Source of the DNA: Planctomycetaceae bacterium | GTDB lineage: Bacteria > Planctomycetota > Planctomycetia > Pirellulales > UBA1268 | Length of the DNA stretch: 39,483 nt | Direction: 5' to 3' | Assembly (NCBI GenBank): GCA_947449135.1 | Contig: CANFQO010000023.1 | Span: 1-39,483 of the forward strand | Part shown: positions 25,601 through 33,504 of the stretch, in pieces | Layout: every line of letters begins with the position of its first letter | Position numbering within the stretch: position 1 is the stretch's first letter | Program-made: the position numbers and the translations under genes | Notes under the pieces: generated by a model | What the model saw: the letters and a program-made list of their open reading frames with translations, nothing else | Told to the model about the DNA's origin: nothing | The model's database searches: none

Positions 25601-28600
25601 TTACTGGTGCGGACGATCGTCGACAGCGAGAACGTTCCCGGCAGATTGGGGAGCGGGCTATGGTCATCATGGCGGGTTGCCCCGCCAGGAGTGAAACTCG
25701 ACATTCCCGTCTTGCAGCGGGAGTGGCAGCTGTTCTTGCCGTCCGGGTTGGAGATTGCGTGGGTGAGCGGCTCATCGCGTCTTGTCGATGGTGCTGGCCG
25801 CCGCGACTGGCTCGCTCGATTGTTGGGGGCTTCTGTTCGTCCGCTGGCGGCTGTTCCGGCCGTGGCAAAGGCATCCTCCAACTCAGGACAGCTTTCCCTG
25901 CCGCTGAACCCGCCAGGCCCGCTGCTGTCGGGCTTTCGCGGATCTCTGGTCGTGCCCAGAGGTGATGCCGGCGTGGTGGTGGTGCACGACCGCGTTCTGT
26001 TCGCGGCAGCGGTATGCGTCGGTCTCGCGGCGGGCTGCGGTGGGCTTTGGCTGACGCGGGTGAGCCTGCGAGGAGCGGCATTCCTGTGCCTGCTGACGGG
26101 AGTGGCCGCGCTCTGGGTCGCCGTACCGTTCGATGGTATTGCACGGGCGGCGTGGTGGGCGTCGTTGGCCGCGTTGGCCCTGGCCATAACGGGATGGCTG
26201 CGGAGTCGGCGGAGCGATGGCCAGAACGATGGCGGGCCGCTCAAGCCAGCCGGGCAGGGCATGGTGGCGATCATCATCGTTGCCGTGAGTCTGGCGGCAA
26301 CACCGTTCGCTGTGGCCGAGGACGCCGCCGGGCCTGCGGTTGATGCGGCTGTCACCGACTCTTCTACGGCTGGGCAGAAGGCTCCGTTGCAGGTCTTCGT
26401 CATGCCATCCGACAGCGGTCAGCAGACCGACATACCTACCGACCCACGTGATGACACCACGGTTCTCGTGCCGGAGGAACTGTTTCGCCTGCTGGTGCGC
26501 GGGGAAGACGCCCGCGGGTTGGCGGCGGTGCGGGTACTGGCGGTTCAGGTGACCGCAACAGCACCAGTCGAGGCGGAAGCTCCTTGGACACCCTGGCGGT
26601 TGGCCGTCGATGTCGATGCTGACACGGGCGGGATTCTACTGCTCGATCAGGCCGCGAGTGGTGCGCGGTTCACTCCGGGTTCGCTGCGGATCGACGGCGG
26701 ACTCGCTGCGGCCAGACTGGATGCCGGCGGCAGCCAGCTGCGGATCGTGGTTCCTGATTCCGGTCGACATACGGTGACCGTGGACGTCGAGGCTGCCAGC
26801 CAGCGGCGTGGCGACGTGGAGTCGGCAATGATCGCGCTCCCTCTGGCGCCCGTGGCAGGATTGCAACTTCTGCCGTCGTTGGGCGGATCGTCGGCGGCCC
26901 GCGTGATCTGCGAACGGTCTCCTGCGGCGGGGGGCTTCACGTCAGCACCACGAGTCTCTGCCGATGCCAACGCCGTCGTTTTCGATGTATCGAGATCGAC
27001 CCAAGTGCGGCTCGTGCGATCGGTGGTGGAAGGTGTCGAAATCGCCTCGCCACCATCCACTGCGGTGAGCCGCAACGACATCTTCTGGAATCTGGACGAG
27101 TGTCGGCTGACGGCCGTCTATGACATCGAAGCGGGCGATGCAGTCGTGCGGTCCTGCGTGGTGAACGCAGACCCGGGGCTCGAGTGGATCGCGCCACTTG
27201 GGCGGCAGAACGGTCAGGATGGTTCCTCGTTGCAGGATGAAGGTGACGCTGCCGACGGAGTGTCGATCCGGCCGCTGGGCGGCCAGCGTTTTCTCGTCGA
27301 GCGACTGAAGCCCGAACGCGGCCGATTTCGGTTCGAGATGCCCTTTCGCATGCCACTGGCCGATCCGGTCGGCGTGTTCGATGTGCCTGCTGCCTGGCTT
27401 GAAGACGTTCTGCTCGATGTGCGTTCGGTGCGATTCGTGGCGAGTCCAAGCCTTGCGGTGCGAATTGACCTGCCCGCGGGACTCACCCATGCCGCCATCC
27501 CCGACGGTGAAGCGTCTTTCGAGACACGGTTCTGGAAGAGCGAGGTATCGCGGGCCATGGCCGTCGATGCTCTGGTCGGCTCGAACGCCATGTCGCCGGC
27601 GCTCTCCACTGCTCCGCAAAGTGCGCCGCGTGCCCGCCTGACATCCGAACGCCGCCGGCAGGAGATCCGCGGTTCCCAGCGGGAGTCGGTCGTGTTTACC
27701 AAGGAACAGATACGGATCCGTCTCGATGCCCGTCTCGATGCCAGTTCCACGGCGCTGGTCGCAATCCCGCTGGATGTCCCGGCAGGATCTCTGATCGATC
27801 GTATCGAACTCTTCGAGGACGACATCCTGCATCCGGAAACCGCAGAACGCGGCGCCGTCGACCTGCGGTGGAGTCGGCCGACCGACACCGTCGTGGCTGT
27901 CGTCGTCCAGCGGCCGCGGGCCGGCCGCTTCAGGCTCGAGGTCGACGCCCGCATCCCAGGGCAGCCACCTGGGCGGGGCCCCATGCCCTGCCTGCGGATC
28001 GGCCTGGCCGATGGCTCGCGAACGTTGATCGAATGGCGAGCGGAAGACGGTCTTCTCATGGCGCTCCAACCAACGACTGGCGAAGAGGCAGCGGTCCGAG
28101 AGGAAGGCGAGCCATTCCGTGCCGGGCAGTTCGAACTGGTCAACGGTGATCAGCCACCCACATACGTTCTCAAACCCTCGCCGGCGTTGTCGTTGGAACT
28201 CGATGCCGAGCCTGACCTCCCACTCACGGCGCCGGCCGAGGGTGCCTCTGGCCGAAACGGCCGTGTTGAACTGGCTGACATCCGTCTGGCGTTGGACGAG
28301 CGGGGCCGAACGTGGGGGCTGGCGTGTTTCGAGATGGTGTCGGCGGATCAGGTCGTGCGGATCCGACTGCCGCAGTCATGGCGGCTCTTTGACACGGTCG
28401 TGGACGGCCGGCCGGTGGACTGCGTCGTGACGACGGTGGCGGGCTCCGACAATATCTGGGAAATGCGATTGCACGATGTGGCCAGACCACGAAGCGTCAT
28501 CGCGTTGTTCGCGGGAGAACTCGTCGTGGGAGAACAAGGGCGACGGGTGCTGGACGGTGAACCACTCGCACTCTCGCCGCCCGCGATCGTCGGGCTCGAC

Positions 28601-29272
28601 TGCCGGCAGACGATCTGGACCGTGCACGTGCCCACAGGCATCACGCTGCGAGTGGCAGCGCCTGCCCGCATTGTGCCAGTCGGTGATCTGAAGGAGGAAC
28701 GACGCGCAGCCCAGGTGCGGCTGCGCGACGATGTTCAGCAAGCGATCGAGATGAGTGCCGGCTGGCAGCAGGAACGCGTACGAGCCTTTTTGGATTCGCG
28801 CCGCGACGGCGCAAGTCCTACGGCCGATCAGGCCTGGGATCGGGCGCTGACGTCAATCGCCAGCCCATTTCCGCAGTCGCCGTCGCTTGGCATCGTGGTG
28901 GAGAATGAAGCTGCTGGGACTGCCGCCGGTCAGATCACGATCCGAGTTGTCCGACAACGCGATCCAACCGCGTGGGGTCGTGCCATAGCAACGCTGTCTC
29001 TGCTGGCATGCGGCAGCCTCGCCTGGATGGCGGCGCGCAGAGGCTGGTCACCACGGCCGGCGACCTGGATGCGGGTGGCCCCCGTGCTCTCCCTCTTGGC
29101 AGGGGCCGTCTGGATCGGGCTGCTTGAGCCCGCATGGCCCGGTGCGCTGCTCGTAGCCGGTGGAATTGCGGCGTTGTTAAGGGGATGGCCGACGCCCCGA
29201 CGCGACGTTACCGTAGAGGCTGCCGCGCCGAACAGGGCTCTGGCAACGACGATCTATCGCCCGCAGTCGTAG
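22682..29272 (+). CDS. Giant exported protein, apparent two-module fusion (modules 2 and 3)
   Basis: 2196 aa; the frame is open upstream but ATG 22682 is coupled to the previous stop. A signal/TM helix (about 19-40) is followed by a VP-F-L motif, 'VHVPAGRLSDIPVGTTRYVP...FEEGITRL' (64-96). Over 1000 beta-rich residues follow, then three TM helices at about 1103-1177. A second signal-like helix begins at Met1194 ('MVAIIIVAVSLAATPFAVAED'), followed by the same pattern, 'VFVMPSDSGQQTDIP...VLVPEELFRLL' (about 1240-1272). A second beta-rich stretch ends in TM helices at about 2097-2170. The halves (1193 and 1003 aa) match module 1 (1190 aa) in plan and size, so this looks like a fusion of two paralogous exported proteins. 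There are no enzymatic motifs; a structural, envelope or scaffold role is only a guess. Confidence 0.85.
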   Translation: MKSPSVRPVLRPVAATPQILWRTFFAAVIVLLAAGWPAGRADDPTAPAAADRDVDEKPLAFTRVHVPAGRLSDIPVGTTRYVPMSAREFEEGITRLSAGRPGERGEATEPALSSLADAARYQISRADDGSLKGTLSFDIGGTDDAVAGSRLPQIGMPRPMSLGTLEVRSASMRTTAGLGEAVVFGRPDGTVAIVATEAGTYTCDFRCTAAPGSEDAPRFSLPLVPALSSSITLRLPRGLQPMVGGDVRVGRLRELTADQAADTTVRQLPAMVAWQIDTGPRETLELTLVGDDRPATMLSLWTDIGIRRRQARFRVLVQPLAPWLPGKIRIEKDPAVLVTQVAVTAGGQLESLDERAWTVAEGGTEVVVDLPQWSAGGREPIVINAVAPVPDSAAPLPLLRLPAESWSGGGITIQIAPSLSLSSIELEHCLVVPPEAAVRWPLPTAEAPEPVANATTPRVGSEDQGSTPGVLPSRLFVEEQAPGATMKLSLLPRTADLDVARVTTIDLSPGVVVGRAACDVRVYRGECFDLTARITPGWFIDSVESFSLSTPAEVSDATRRRSGDEPISGLDWKVVRDIRGDVLQIGLITAATPAQGLGLRIKGHRAGIALEEDFSTAEIDMVRLEGESERSSLIDLRTSPETTVEFAHGPLSEQEGLAPADATQADFQLVGPESRLTALMEEGAARARVWCGVLVASRTAQLVRRRPPLDVRTEVRLTVRDDRLTEAVTFECQPASADLDSIVVQFSEPVDDLLEWSLLPPAIGTVAARRLDSSDRRTASGGAPGAERWLVELNPPARGAVTIRAARTIPFVRATPMLLAWVDGATSAVGHVLVRNVGRLRPQVVNRRLTEVPPESVEADAASLTLAEFSFEPAAASDSAGLPAAELTPGGDDARAWSCRENASSWCYSSGATEYETLFDIDNHGRTSLSLSIPPGRRVQGILLDGVRLPLGERVAAGGQVPIVLPAGRSRVTLLVRTIVDSENVPGRLGSGLWSSWRVAPPGVKLDIPVLQREWQLFLPSGLEIAWVSGSSRLVDGAGRRDWLARLLGASVRPLAAVPAVAKASSNSGQLSLPLNPPGPLLSGFRGSLVVPRGDAGVVVVHDRVLFAAAVCVGLAAGCGGLWLTRVSLRGAAFLCLLTGVAALWVAVPFDGIARAAWWASLAALALAITGWLRSRRSDGQNDGGPLKPAGQGMVAIIIVAVSLAATPFAVAEDAAGPAVDAAVTDSSTAGQKAPLQVFVMPSDSGQQTDIPTDPRDDTTVLVPEELFRLLVRGEDARGLAAVRVLAVQVTATAPVEAEAPWTPWRLAVDVDADTGGILLLDQAASGARFTPGSLRIDGGLAAARLDAGGSQLRIVVPDSGRHTVTVDVEAASQRRGDVESAMIALPLAPVAGLQLLPSLGGSSAARVICERSPAAGGFTSAPRVSADANAVVFDVSRSTQVRLVRSVVEGVEIASPPSTAVSRNDIFWNLDECRLTAVYDIEAGDAVVRSCVVNADPGLEWIAPLGRQNGQDGSSLQDEGDAADGVSIRPLGGQRFLVERLKPERGRFRFEMPFRMPLADPVGVFDVPAAWLEDVLLDVRSVRFVASPSLAVRIDLPAGLTHAAIPDGEASFETRFWKSEVSRAMAVDALVGSNAMSPALSTAPQSAPRARLTSERRRQEIRGSQRESVVFTKEQIRIRLDARLDASSTALVAIPLDVPAGSLIDRIELFEDDILHPETAERGAVDLRWSRPTDTVVAVVVQRPRAGRFRLEVDARIPGQPPGRGPMPCLRIGLADGSRTLIEWRAEDGLLMALQPTTGEEAAVREEGEPFRAGQFELVNGDQPPTYVLKPSPALSLELDAEPDLPLTAPAEGASGRNGRVELADIRLALDERGRTWGLACFEMVSADQVVRIRLPQSWRLFDTVVDGRPVDCVVTTVAGSDNIWEMRLHDVARPRSVIALFAGELVVGEQGRRVLDGEPLALSPPAIVGLDCRQTIWTVHVPTGITLRVAAPARIVPVGDLKEERRAAQVRLRDDVQQAIEMSAGWQQERVRAFLDSRRDGASPTADQAWDRALTSIASPFPQSPSLGIVVENEAAGTAAGQITIRVVRQRDPTAWGRAIATLSLLACGSLAWMAARRGWSPRPATWMRVAPVLSLLAGAVWIGLLEPAWPGALLVAGGIAALLRGWPTPRRDVTVEAAAPNRALATTIYRPQS

Positions 29273-29492
29273 GCGATACCGATTCCGCTCAGGAATCGGG
29301 CAAAAGAGGTAAAGCAGGGGATGCGAAAAGCGATCTGGCTCCCGTGGGCCGGCCGTCGCTAGTGTCCTCCCCGCTCATGGGCCGACACGGTCCTGACCGC
29401 ATGGCGTTCCGGGGGGAATCCGCCGGGCGGGAGTCGAGACCGGCGGGAGGAACCCGTCCGGATGCAGATGGTTTTCAAGGAGGCTGATTGGC
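29273..29492 (+). other. Intergenic gap with perfect 8-bp hairpin
   Basis: 220 nt without a gene. A hairpin CCGATTCC-GCTCA-GGAATCGG (29279-29299) begins 7 nt after the stop of the 2196-aa gene but is followed by CAAAAG rather than a T-tract. It may protect the 3' end or attenuate weakly. The region ends in a strong Shine-Dalgarno (AAGGAGG, 29477-29483) for the metallopeptidase gene. Confidence 0.55.
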
Positions 29493-30470
29493 ATGCAGGT
29501 CGGACGCAGTGTCGGTGGGCGGACCCCGGGCCGCCGTTGGTCGTTGAACATGGTGCTGGTTGTCATCTGTGCTGCCTGGCAGTCCACGGCTGTGCTGGCC
29601 GCCGGCCATCGCACCGCCAACTTCGTGGTTGATGCTCCGACTGAGACGCTGGCGCGACGGATTGGCGACGCCGCAGAGCAGTATCGCCACGACCTTGCGA
29701 TCGAGTGGACCGGCAGCCCGCTGCCGCGATGGAGCCGTCCCTGTCCGATCCAGGCGCAGGTCGCCCCCAACCTTGGCGCCGGCGGCGCGACCAGCTTCGT
29801 CTTCGACAATGGCGAGGTCTTCAACTGGACGATGACGATCCAGGGCAGCGAGCAGCGAATCCTCGATTCCGTGCTGCCGCACGAGATCACGCACACCGTC
29901 TTCGCCACCCACTTTCGCCGGCCGCTGCCGCGGTGGGCCGATGAGGGGGCCTGCACCACGGTCGAGCACCCGGTGGAGCGGGCCCGCCAACATCGGCTGC
30001 TGATCGAATTTCTCACGACCGGTCGGGGCATCGCCTTTCCGCAGATGTTCGCCATGCGGGAGTATCCCACCGACGTGCTCCCGCTCTATTCGCAGGGCTA
30101 CTCGCTGGCCAGATACCTCATCGAACGGGGTGGTCGGCACAAGTATGTGGCGTTTGTCGGCGACGGCCTCGCTGCCGACGACTGGTCGAGTGCTCTCGCC
30201 AAGCATTACGGCGTGGGCGGCGTGCCGCAGTTGCAGCATCAATGGTTGGAGTGGGTGAAGCTGGGCTGCCCCGCGCCGCCGGCGGCCCTGGCAGCGGCAC
30301 CAGTTCCGTCGACCGACTGGTCGCGGACGTCGCGTGGGCAGAGTCCCGACCCCGTCCCCGCACCGCCGGTCGTTGCGACCCCCGTGTCCACCACCGCCGG
30401 ACGCCGATCAATCTACGCCTCGCAGGCCCGCCGGCCATCCGAGCCGGGCAGCAGCCAGCCTGTTCGTTGA
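29493..30470 (+). CDS. Secreted metallopeptidase-like protein (peptidase MA-like, gluzincin)
   Basis: 325 aa. A signal peptide (about 17-37, ends AAG) is followed by a 'TANFVVDAPTETLARRIGDAAEQYRHDLAIEW' N-terminal helix typical of peptidase MA-like proteins. The zinc motif HEITH is at 130-134, with the third ligand Glu151 in 'PRWADEGA' 17 residues later, a gluzincin arrangement. A C-terminal Pro/Ala/Ser-rich tail (about 268-325) looks disordered. Relatives are exported proteins of planctomycetes, mostly uncharacterised. A strong AAGGAGG sits 9 nt before ATG 29493. It follows the two giant exported proteins by 220 nt; a role in processing them is possible but unproven. The metal ligands look intact, so it may be catalytically active. 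Confidence 0.8.
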   Translation: MQVGRSVGGRTPGRRWSLNMVLVVICAAWQSTAVLAAGHRTANFVVDAPTETLARRIGDAAEQYRHDLAIEWTGSPLPRWSRPCPIQAQVAPNLGAGGATSFVFDNGEVFNWTMTIQGSEQRILDSVLPHEITHTVFATHFRRPLPRWADEGACTTVEHPVERARQHRLLIEFLTTGRGIAFPQMFAMREYPTDVLPLYSQGYSLARYLIERGGRHKYVAFVGDGLAADDWSSALAKHYGVGGVPQLQHQWLEWVKLGCPAPPAALAAAPVPSTDWSRTSRGQSPDPVPAPPVVATPVSTTAGRRSIYASQARRPSEPGSSQPVR

Positions 30471-30808
30471 GCGGCGGAGTGGCGCCGACTCAAAGCGAAG
30501 GCGCATCTGGGATATGTCGAGCGGCCCAAACCGCCGGGAGTCGGTGCAAGCCTCCGACTCGGAGCGAGGATACGCTAACTCGCTCCGGCTTCCCCCGACC
30601 CCCGGCTCGTCGAATGCTTGGAACGCGTCTCGGATAGCTATCGCGGCCACCTGCAAACCGAGGGACGTAGGCGAGGGGGTCGGCGGAAGCTCGAGGAGCG
30701 TTGGGCCGCCGCGGCCCCCGCGACGAGACTTTTGCCGCCCCCGAAGCCGGTGCTGGATCAACCTGGGGTGCGTCCCAAGAGAGTCGTTCTACGGAAGCAC
30801 GCACGTTC
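30471..30808. other. Intergenic gap with two abutting perfect hairpins
   Basis: No gene is seen in this 338-nt gap between convergent genes. It contains two back-to-back perfect hairpins: GAGTCGG/CCGACTC (30538-30544 with 30554-30560, 9-nt loop), directly abutting GGAGCGAG/CTCGCTCC (30561-30568 with 30579-30586, 10-nt loop). There is no T-tract. They look like a REP/BIME-type intergenic element rather than a simple terminator. The rest of the gap shows no further clear structure. Confidence 0.6.
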
Positions 30809-31771
30809 TTACAGACCAGCGCCCGTCACGAGCAGTGTGATGTGATAGAAGACCGGCGCGGCGAAGCAGATTGAATCGATGCGGTCGAGCACGCCGCCGT
30901 GGCCGACCACGAGCGTGCCGTAGTCCTTCACGCCGCGGTCTCGCTTGATCGCCGACATCGTCATGCCACCGGCAAACCCCATCGTTGCCACCACGAGGCC
31001 GGCCAGCGCCGCCTGCCAGGGCTGGAAGGGGGGCGCCGCCCACCAGAGCGCTGCGGCCAACAGGGCCGTGCTGGCGGCGCTTCCGACCAAGCCCTCCCAG
31101 GTGCGGTTGGAACTGACTGCTCCAGCCACGAGCCGCCGGCCGAGCATCCTGCTCCAGACATACTGCATGCAGTCGGCGAATTGCACGAGAAGGATGAGGA
31201 AGAACAGCAGCCGGAAGTTCGCGCTGCGGCCGACGGCCCCTGCGCCTTCGATGGGAATCTGCAGCAGCGCCGGTGCGAACGAGAGACAATAGACGCAGAC
31301 GACCAGACCAGCCTGGATCTTGGCGGTGCGCTCCAGAAACCGCTTGTAGTCACCGGCGAAGGCCACCCGGGCCAGCACGAAAAGAGTCGCGTAGACCGGC
31401 AGGAACACGCTGAAAATGTCGTAGCGGTTGAGGCCCACCAGCAGGTAGTGGAGCGGCGTGAAGGCGAAGAAGACCCAGAACAGGGCGCGGTGGTCGCCCT
31501 TCCGGGTCGGTGTGAGCGTGATGAACTCCCGCAGCGCCCAGAACGAGACCAGTCCGAACAACACGACTGTGGCCGTGGTGCCGAGCCAGAAGGCGGCGGC
31601 CAGCACGGTGCAGAGAACCCACCAGCCACGGATCCGCAGGTTGAACGTGCGGACGGCAGCGGGGTCGAGTCCGCGGTCAGGATGCCGCTTGAGAAACTGG
31701 CCCACCGCCGTGACAGCGGTGAGCAGCGCGAGCACGCCGGTGATCAGGGCAATGGTACGGATGTCGTTCAT
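30809..31771 (-). CDS. cdsA: Phosphatidate cytidylyltransferase (CDP-diglyceride synthase)
   Basis: 320 aa integral membrane protein with about eight TM helices. It makes CDP-diacylglycerol from phosphatidate and CTP, the branch point of phospholipid synthesis. The C-terminal family signature at about 271-298 is complete: 'SAIKRDRGVKDYG' then 'GHGGVLDRIDS', with the acidic and basic residues that bind metal and CTP. A long N-terminal hydrophobic part precedes it, as in other CdsA proteins. It is the last gene of a three-gene minus-strand operon, 19 nt after the acyltransferase that makes its substrate. Confidence 0.92.
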   Translation of the reverse strand: MNDIRTIALITGVLALLTAVTAVGQFLKRHPDRGLDPAAVRTFNLRIRGWWVLCTVLAAAFWLGTTATVVLFGLVSFWALREFITLTPTRKGDHRALFWVFFAFTPLHYLLVGLNRYDIFSVFLPVYATLFVLARVAFAGDYKRFLERTAKIQAGLVVCVYCLSFAPALLQIPIEGAGAVGRSANFRLLFFLILLVQFADCMQYVWSRMLGRRLVAGAVSSNRTWEGLVGSAASTALLAAALWWAAPPFQPWQAALAGLVVATMGFAGGMTMSAIKRDRGVKDYGTLVVGHGGVLDRIDSICFAAPVFYHITLLVTGAGL

Positions 31772-31790
31772 CGACGCGGATGGTTCCTGG

Positions 31791-32486
31791 CTATTCCTTG
31801 AGTGACATCACGGCTCGCCGTGCACGGGCAAGGAAGTCGAGCTTGGCCTCGCCTCGCTCCAGCCACAAGGGTGGGCCGAAGCTGATGCAGGAGAGCAGGG
31901 GCACCGGCAGGAATTCGCCGCGTGGCAGAACGCGATTCAGGTTGTCGATGTGAACCGGGATCAGTTCGATGTCGGGACGCTTCTTGGCGAGATAATAGAG
32001 GCCACTTTTGAACTCGTCGATTTCGCCGCTCACGCTCCGGCTGCCCTCCGGAAATACGATCAGTGAATGGCTGGTGCCAGCCTCCCGCAGCATCAGATCG
32101 ACAGGGCTTTGGTGCACTTTGATCGCGGTGCGATCGATGAGGATCGCGTCGAAGACCTCCTGCGCGAGCCAGCGACGGACGATCCCGCGCGACCAGTAGT
32201 CCTTGGCGGCGACGGGCCGCGTCACTTCCCGCACCGTCTGCGGCAGCGAGGCCCAGATGATGAGCGCATCGAGGTGGCTCGTGTGGTTGGCAAAATAAAT
32301 CCGCTGGCAGGTATCGGGCTGGCTCGCGATCCAGCGGACACTGGAGCCCGCGAGCAGGCGGGCCAAGGCAGCCAGCGACAGCCCCGCGGCCCGACAAAAT
32401 GCGGATCGACCGGGCTTGGGGGCGAGTGACGGCCCGGACGACGGAGCGGGGACAACGGATTCCTGCAGGTCGGCTGGCGACAACAT
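31791..32486 (-). CDS. plsC: 1-acyl-sn-glycerol-3-phosphate acyltransferase (PlsC family)
   Basis: 231 aa from ATG 32486 (GGGGAAG upstream); ATG 32522 is an alternative. It acylates lysophosphatidate to phosphatidate. The PlsC motifs are present: NHTSHLD at 67-73 (catalytic NHX4D-type His and Asp) and FPEGSRS at 145-151, plus a later 'LIPVHIDN' segment. A hydrophobic region around 30-48 may dip into the membrane. It lies 19 nt upstream of cdsA, which consumes its product, and 54 nt downstream of the MBL-fold gene, so the order fits a phospholipid operon. Confidence 0.9.
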   Translation of the reverse strand: MLSPADLQESVVPAPSSGPSLAPKPGRSAFCRAAGLSLAALARLLAGSSVRWIASQPDTCQRIYFANHTSHLDALIIWASLPQTVREVTRPVAAKDYWSRGIVRRWLAQEVFDAILIDRTAIKVHQSPVDLMLREAGTSHSLIVFPEGSRSVSGEIDEFKSGLYYLAKKRPDIELIPVHIDNLNRVLPRGEFLPVPLLSCISFGPPLWLERGEAKLDFLARARRAVMSLKE

Positions 32487-32540
32487 TTCCTTATCTTCCC
32501 CGGGCGACGGCCATCTGGTCAATGAGCGGCGGTTTCCGGA

Positions 32541-33251
32541 TCAGCGGTTCGCGTCCGCGGCATCGCCCCGGCCGAGGAGATCGGCCACGAAGGGATTGTG
32601 GCGGCGTTCGTGGCCGACGGTCGTGGTGTCGCCGTGGCCGGGAAATACCACGGTGTCGTCGGGGAGTGTGTAGAGGCCGCCGCGAATGCCGGCTGCCAGA
32701 GTGGCAAAGTCCCCGTCTGGGAAATCGGTCCGTCCGATTCCCTCGAGGAAGAGAACGTCGCCCCCAAACACGAGCGCCGGCCGCGTGTCGTCGGTGCGGA
32801 AGACGACATGTCCGCACGAATGGCCGGGGATGGTGATCACGGTGATGGCAAAGCCCGCCATCGCAATCGCTTCCCCGTCGACGAGGAGGCGATCGGCTGG
32901 CGGGCTCCTCAGTGCCATTCCAAAGGCTCCCGAGAGGTTGCCGGCTGGATCGGTCAGCTTCGACGCATCGTCTCGGCCGATCAGGATCGGCACCTTTGGC
33001 CAGCGTTCCCGGAGTGCGGCATTGCCGGCGATGTGGTCCGAATGGCCGTGCGTCAGCAGGATCGCGACGGGGTCCAGGCGGTGCTCCTCGATCCAGTTGA
33101 TCACGGCCTCGGGTTCGAAGCCGGGATCGACGATCAGGCATTCGCTCCTGTCCCGGCGGCTGAGCACATAGGTGTTCTCACCGAAGGGTGCCGACTCGAT
33201 GCGGGCCACCACGACATCGGGGTGGGTCGGCAGCAGTTCGCTAAAGGCCAT
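32541..33251 (-). CDS. MBL-fold metallo-hydrolase (glyoxalase II-like)
   Basis: 236 aa from ATG 33251; the frame stays open to 33389 but those residues look non-native. The metallo-beta-lactamase fold is clear: THGHSDH at 67-73 (HxHxDH zinc motif), later 'IPGHSCGH' (third His), 'FGGDVLF' with bridging Asp, and 'FPGHGDTTTVG' with the last His. Proteins of this type include hydroxyacylglutathione hydrolase and thioesterase-like hydrolases; the substrate is not defined. It is the first gene of an operon with plsC and cdsA, which is suggestive but does not by itself show a lipid role. Confidence 0.88.
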   Translation of the reverse strand: MAFSELLPTHPDVVVARIESAPFGENTYVLSRRDRSECLIVDPGFEPEAVINWIEEHRLDPVAILLTHGHSDHIAGNAALRERWPKVPILIGRDDASKLTDPAGNLSGAFGMALRSPPADRLLVDGEAIAMAGFAITVITIPGHSCGHVVFRTDDTRPALVFGGDVLFLEGIGRTDFPDGDFATLAAGIRGGLYTLPDDTVVFPGHGDTTTVGHERRHNPFVADLLGRGDAADANR

Positions 33252-33504
33252 GGGGAATTGCACGAAGGAGAGCGGTTGGGGCGACGCGGCGCCAATGGCC
33301 GATGATACGCCCTCTGCGAGCATGGTTGGCGCTGGCTGTCCGGGCAAGACTTTCGCATCTGTCGGCCAAAAAGCGAGTGGAAGTGGCATGGTGGCGGCCG
33401 TGCCCCGCCGCTAGACTCCCCCAGGCTTCCCAGGATTTCGCGCCGCTTTGATGTGGAGTGCGTTCCCGGAGGCCATGCCATACCGCTGGTTTACGGAGGT
33501 TGAG

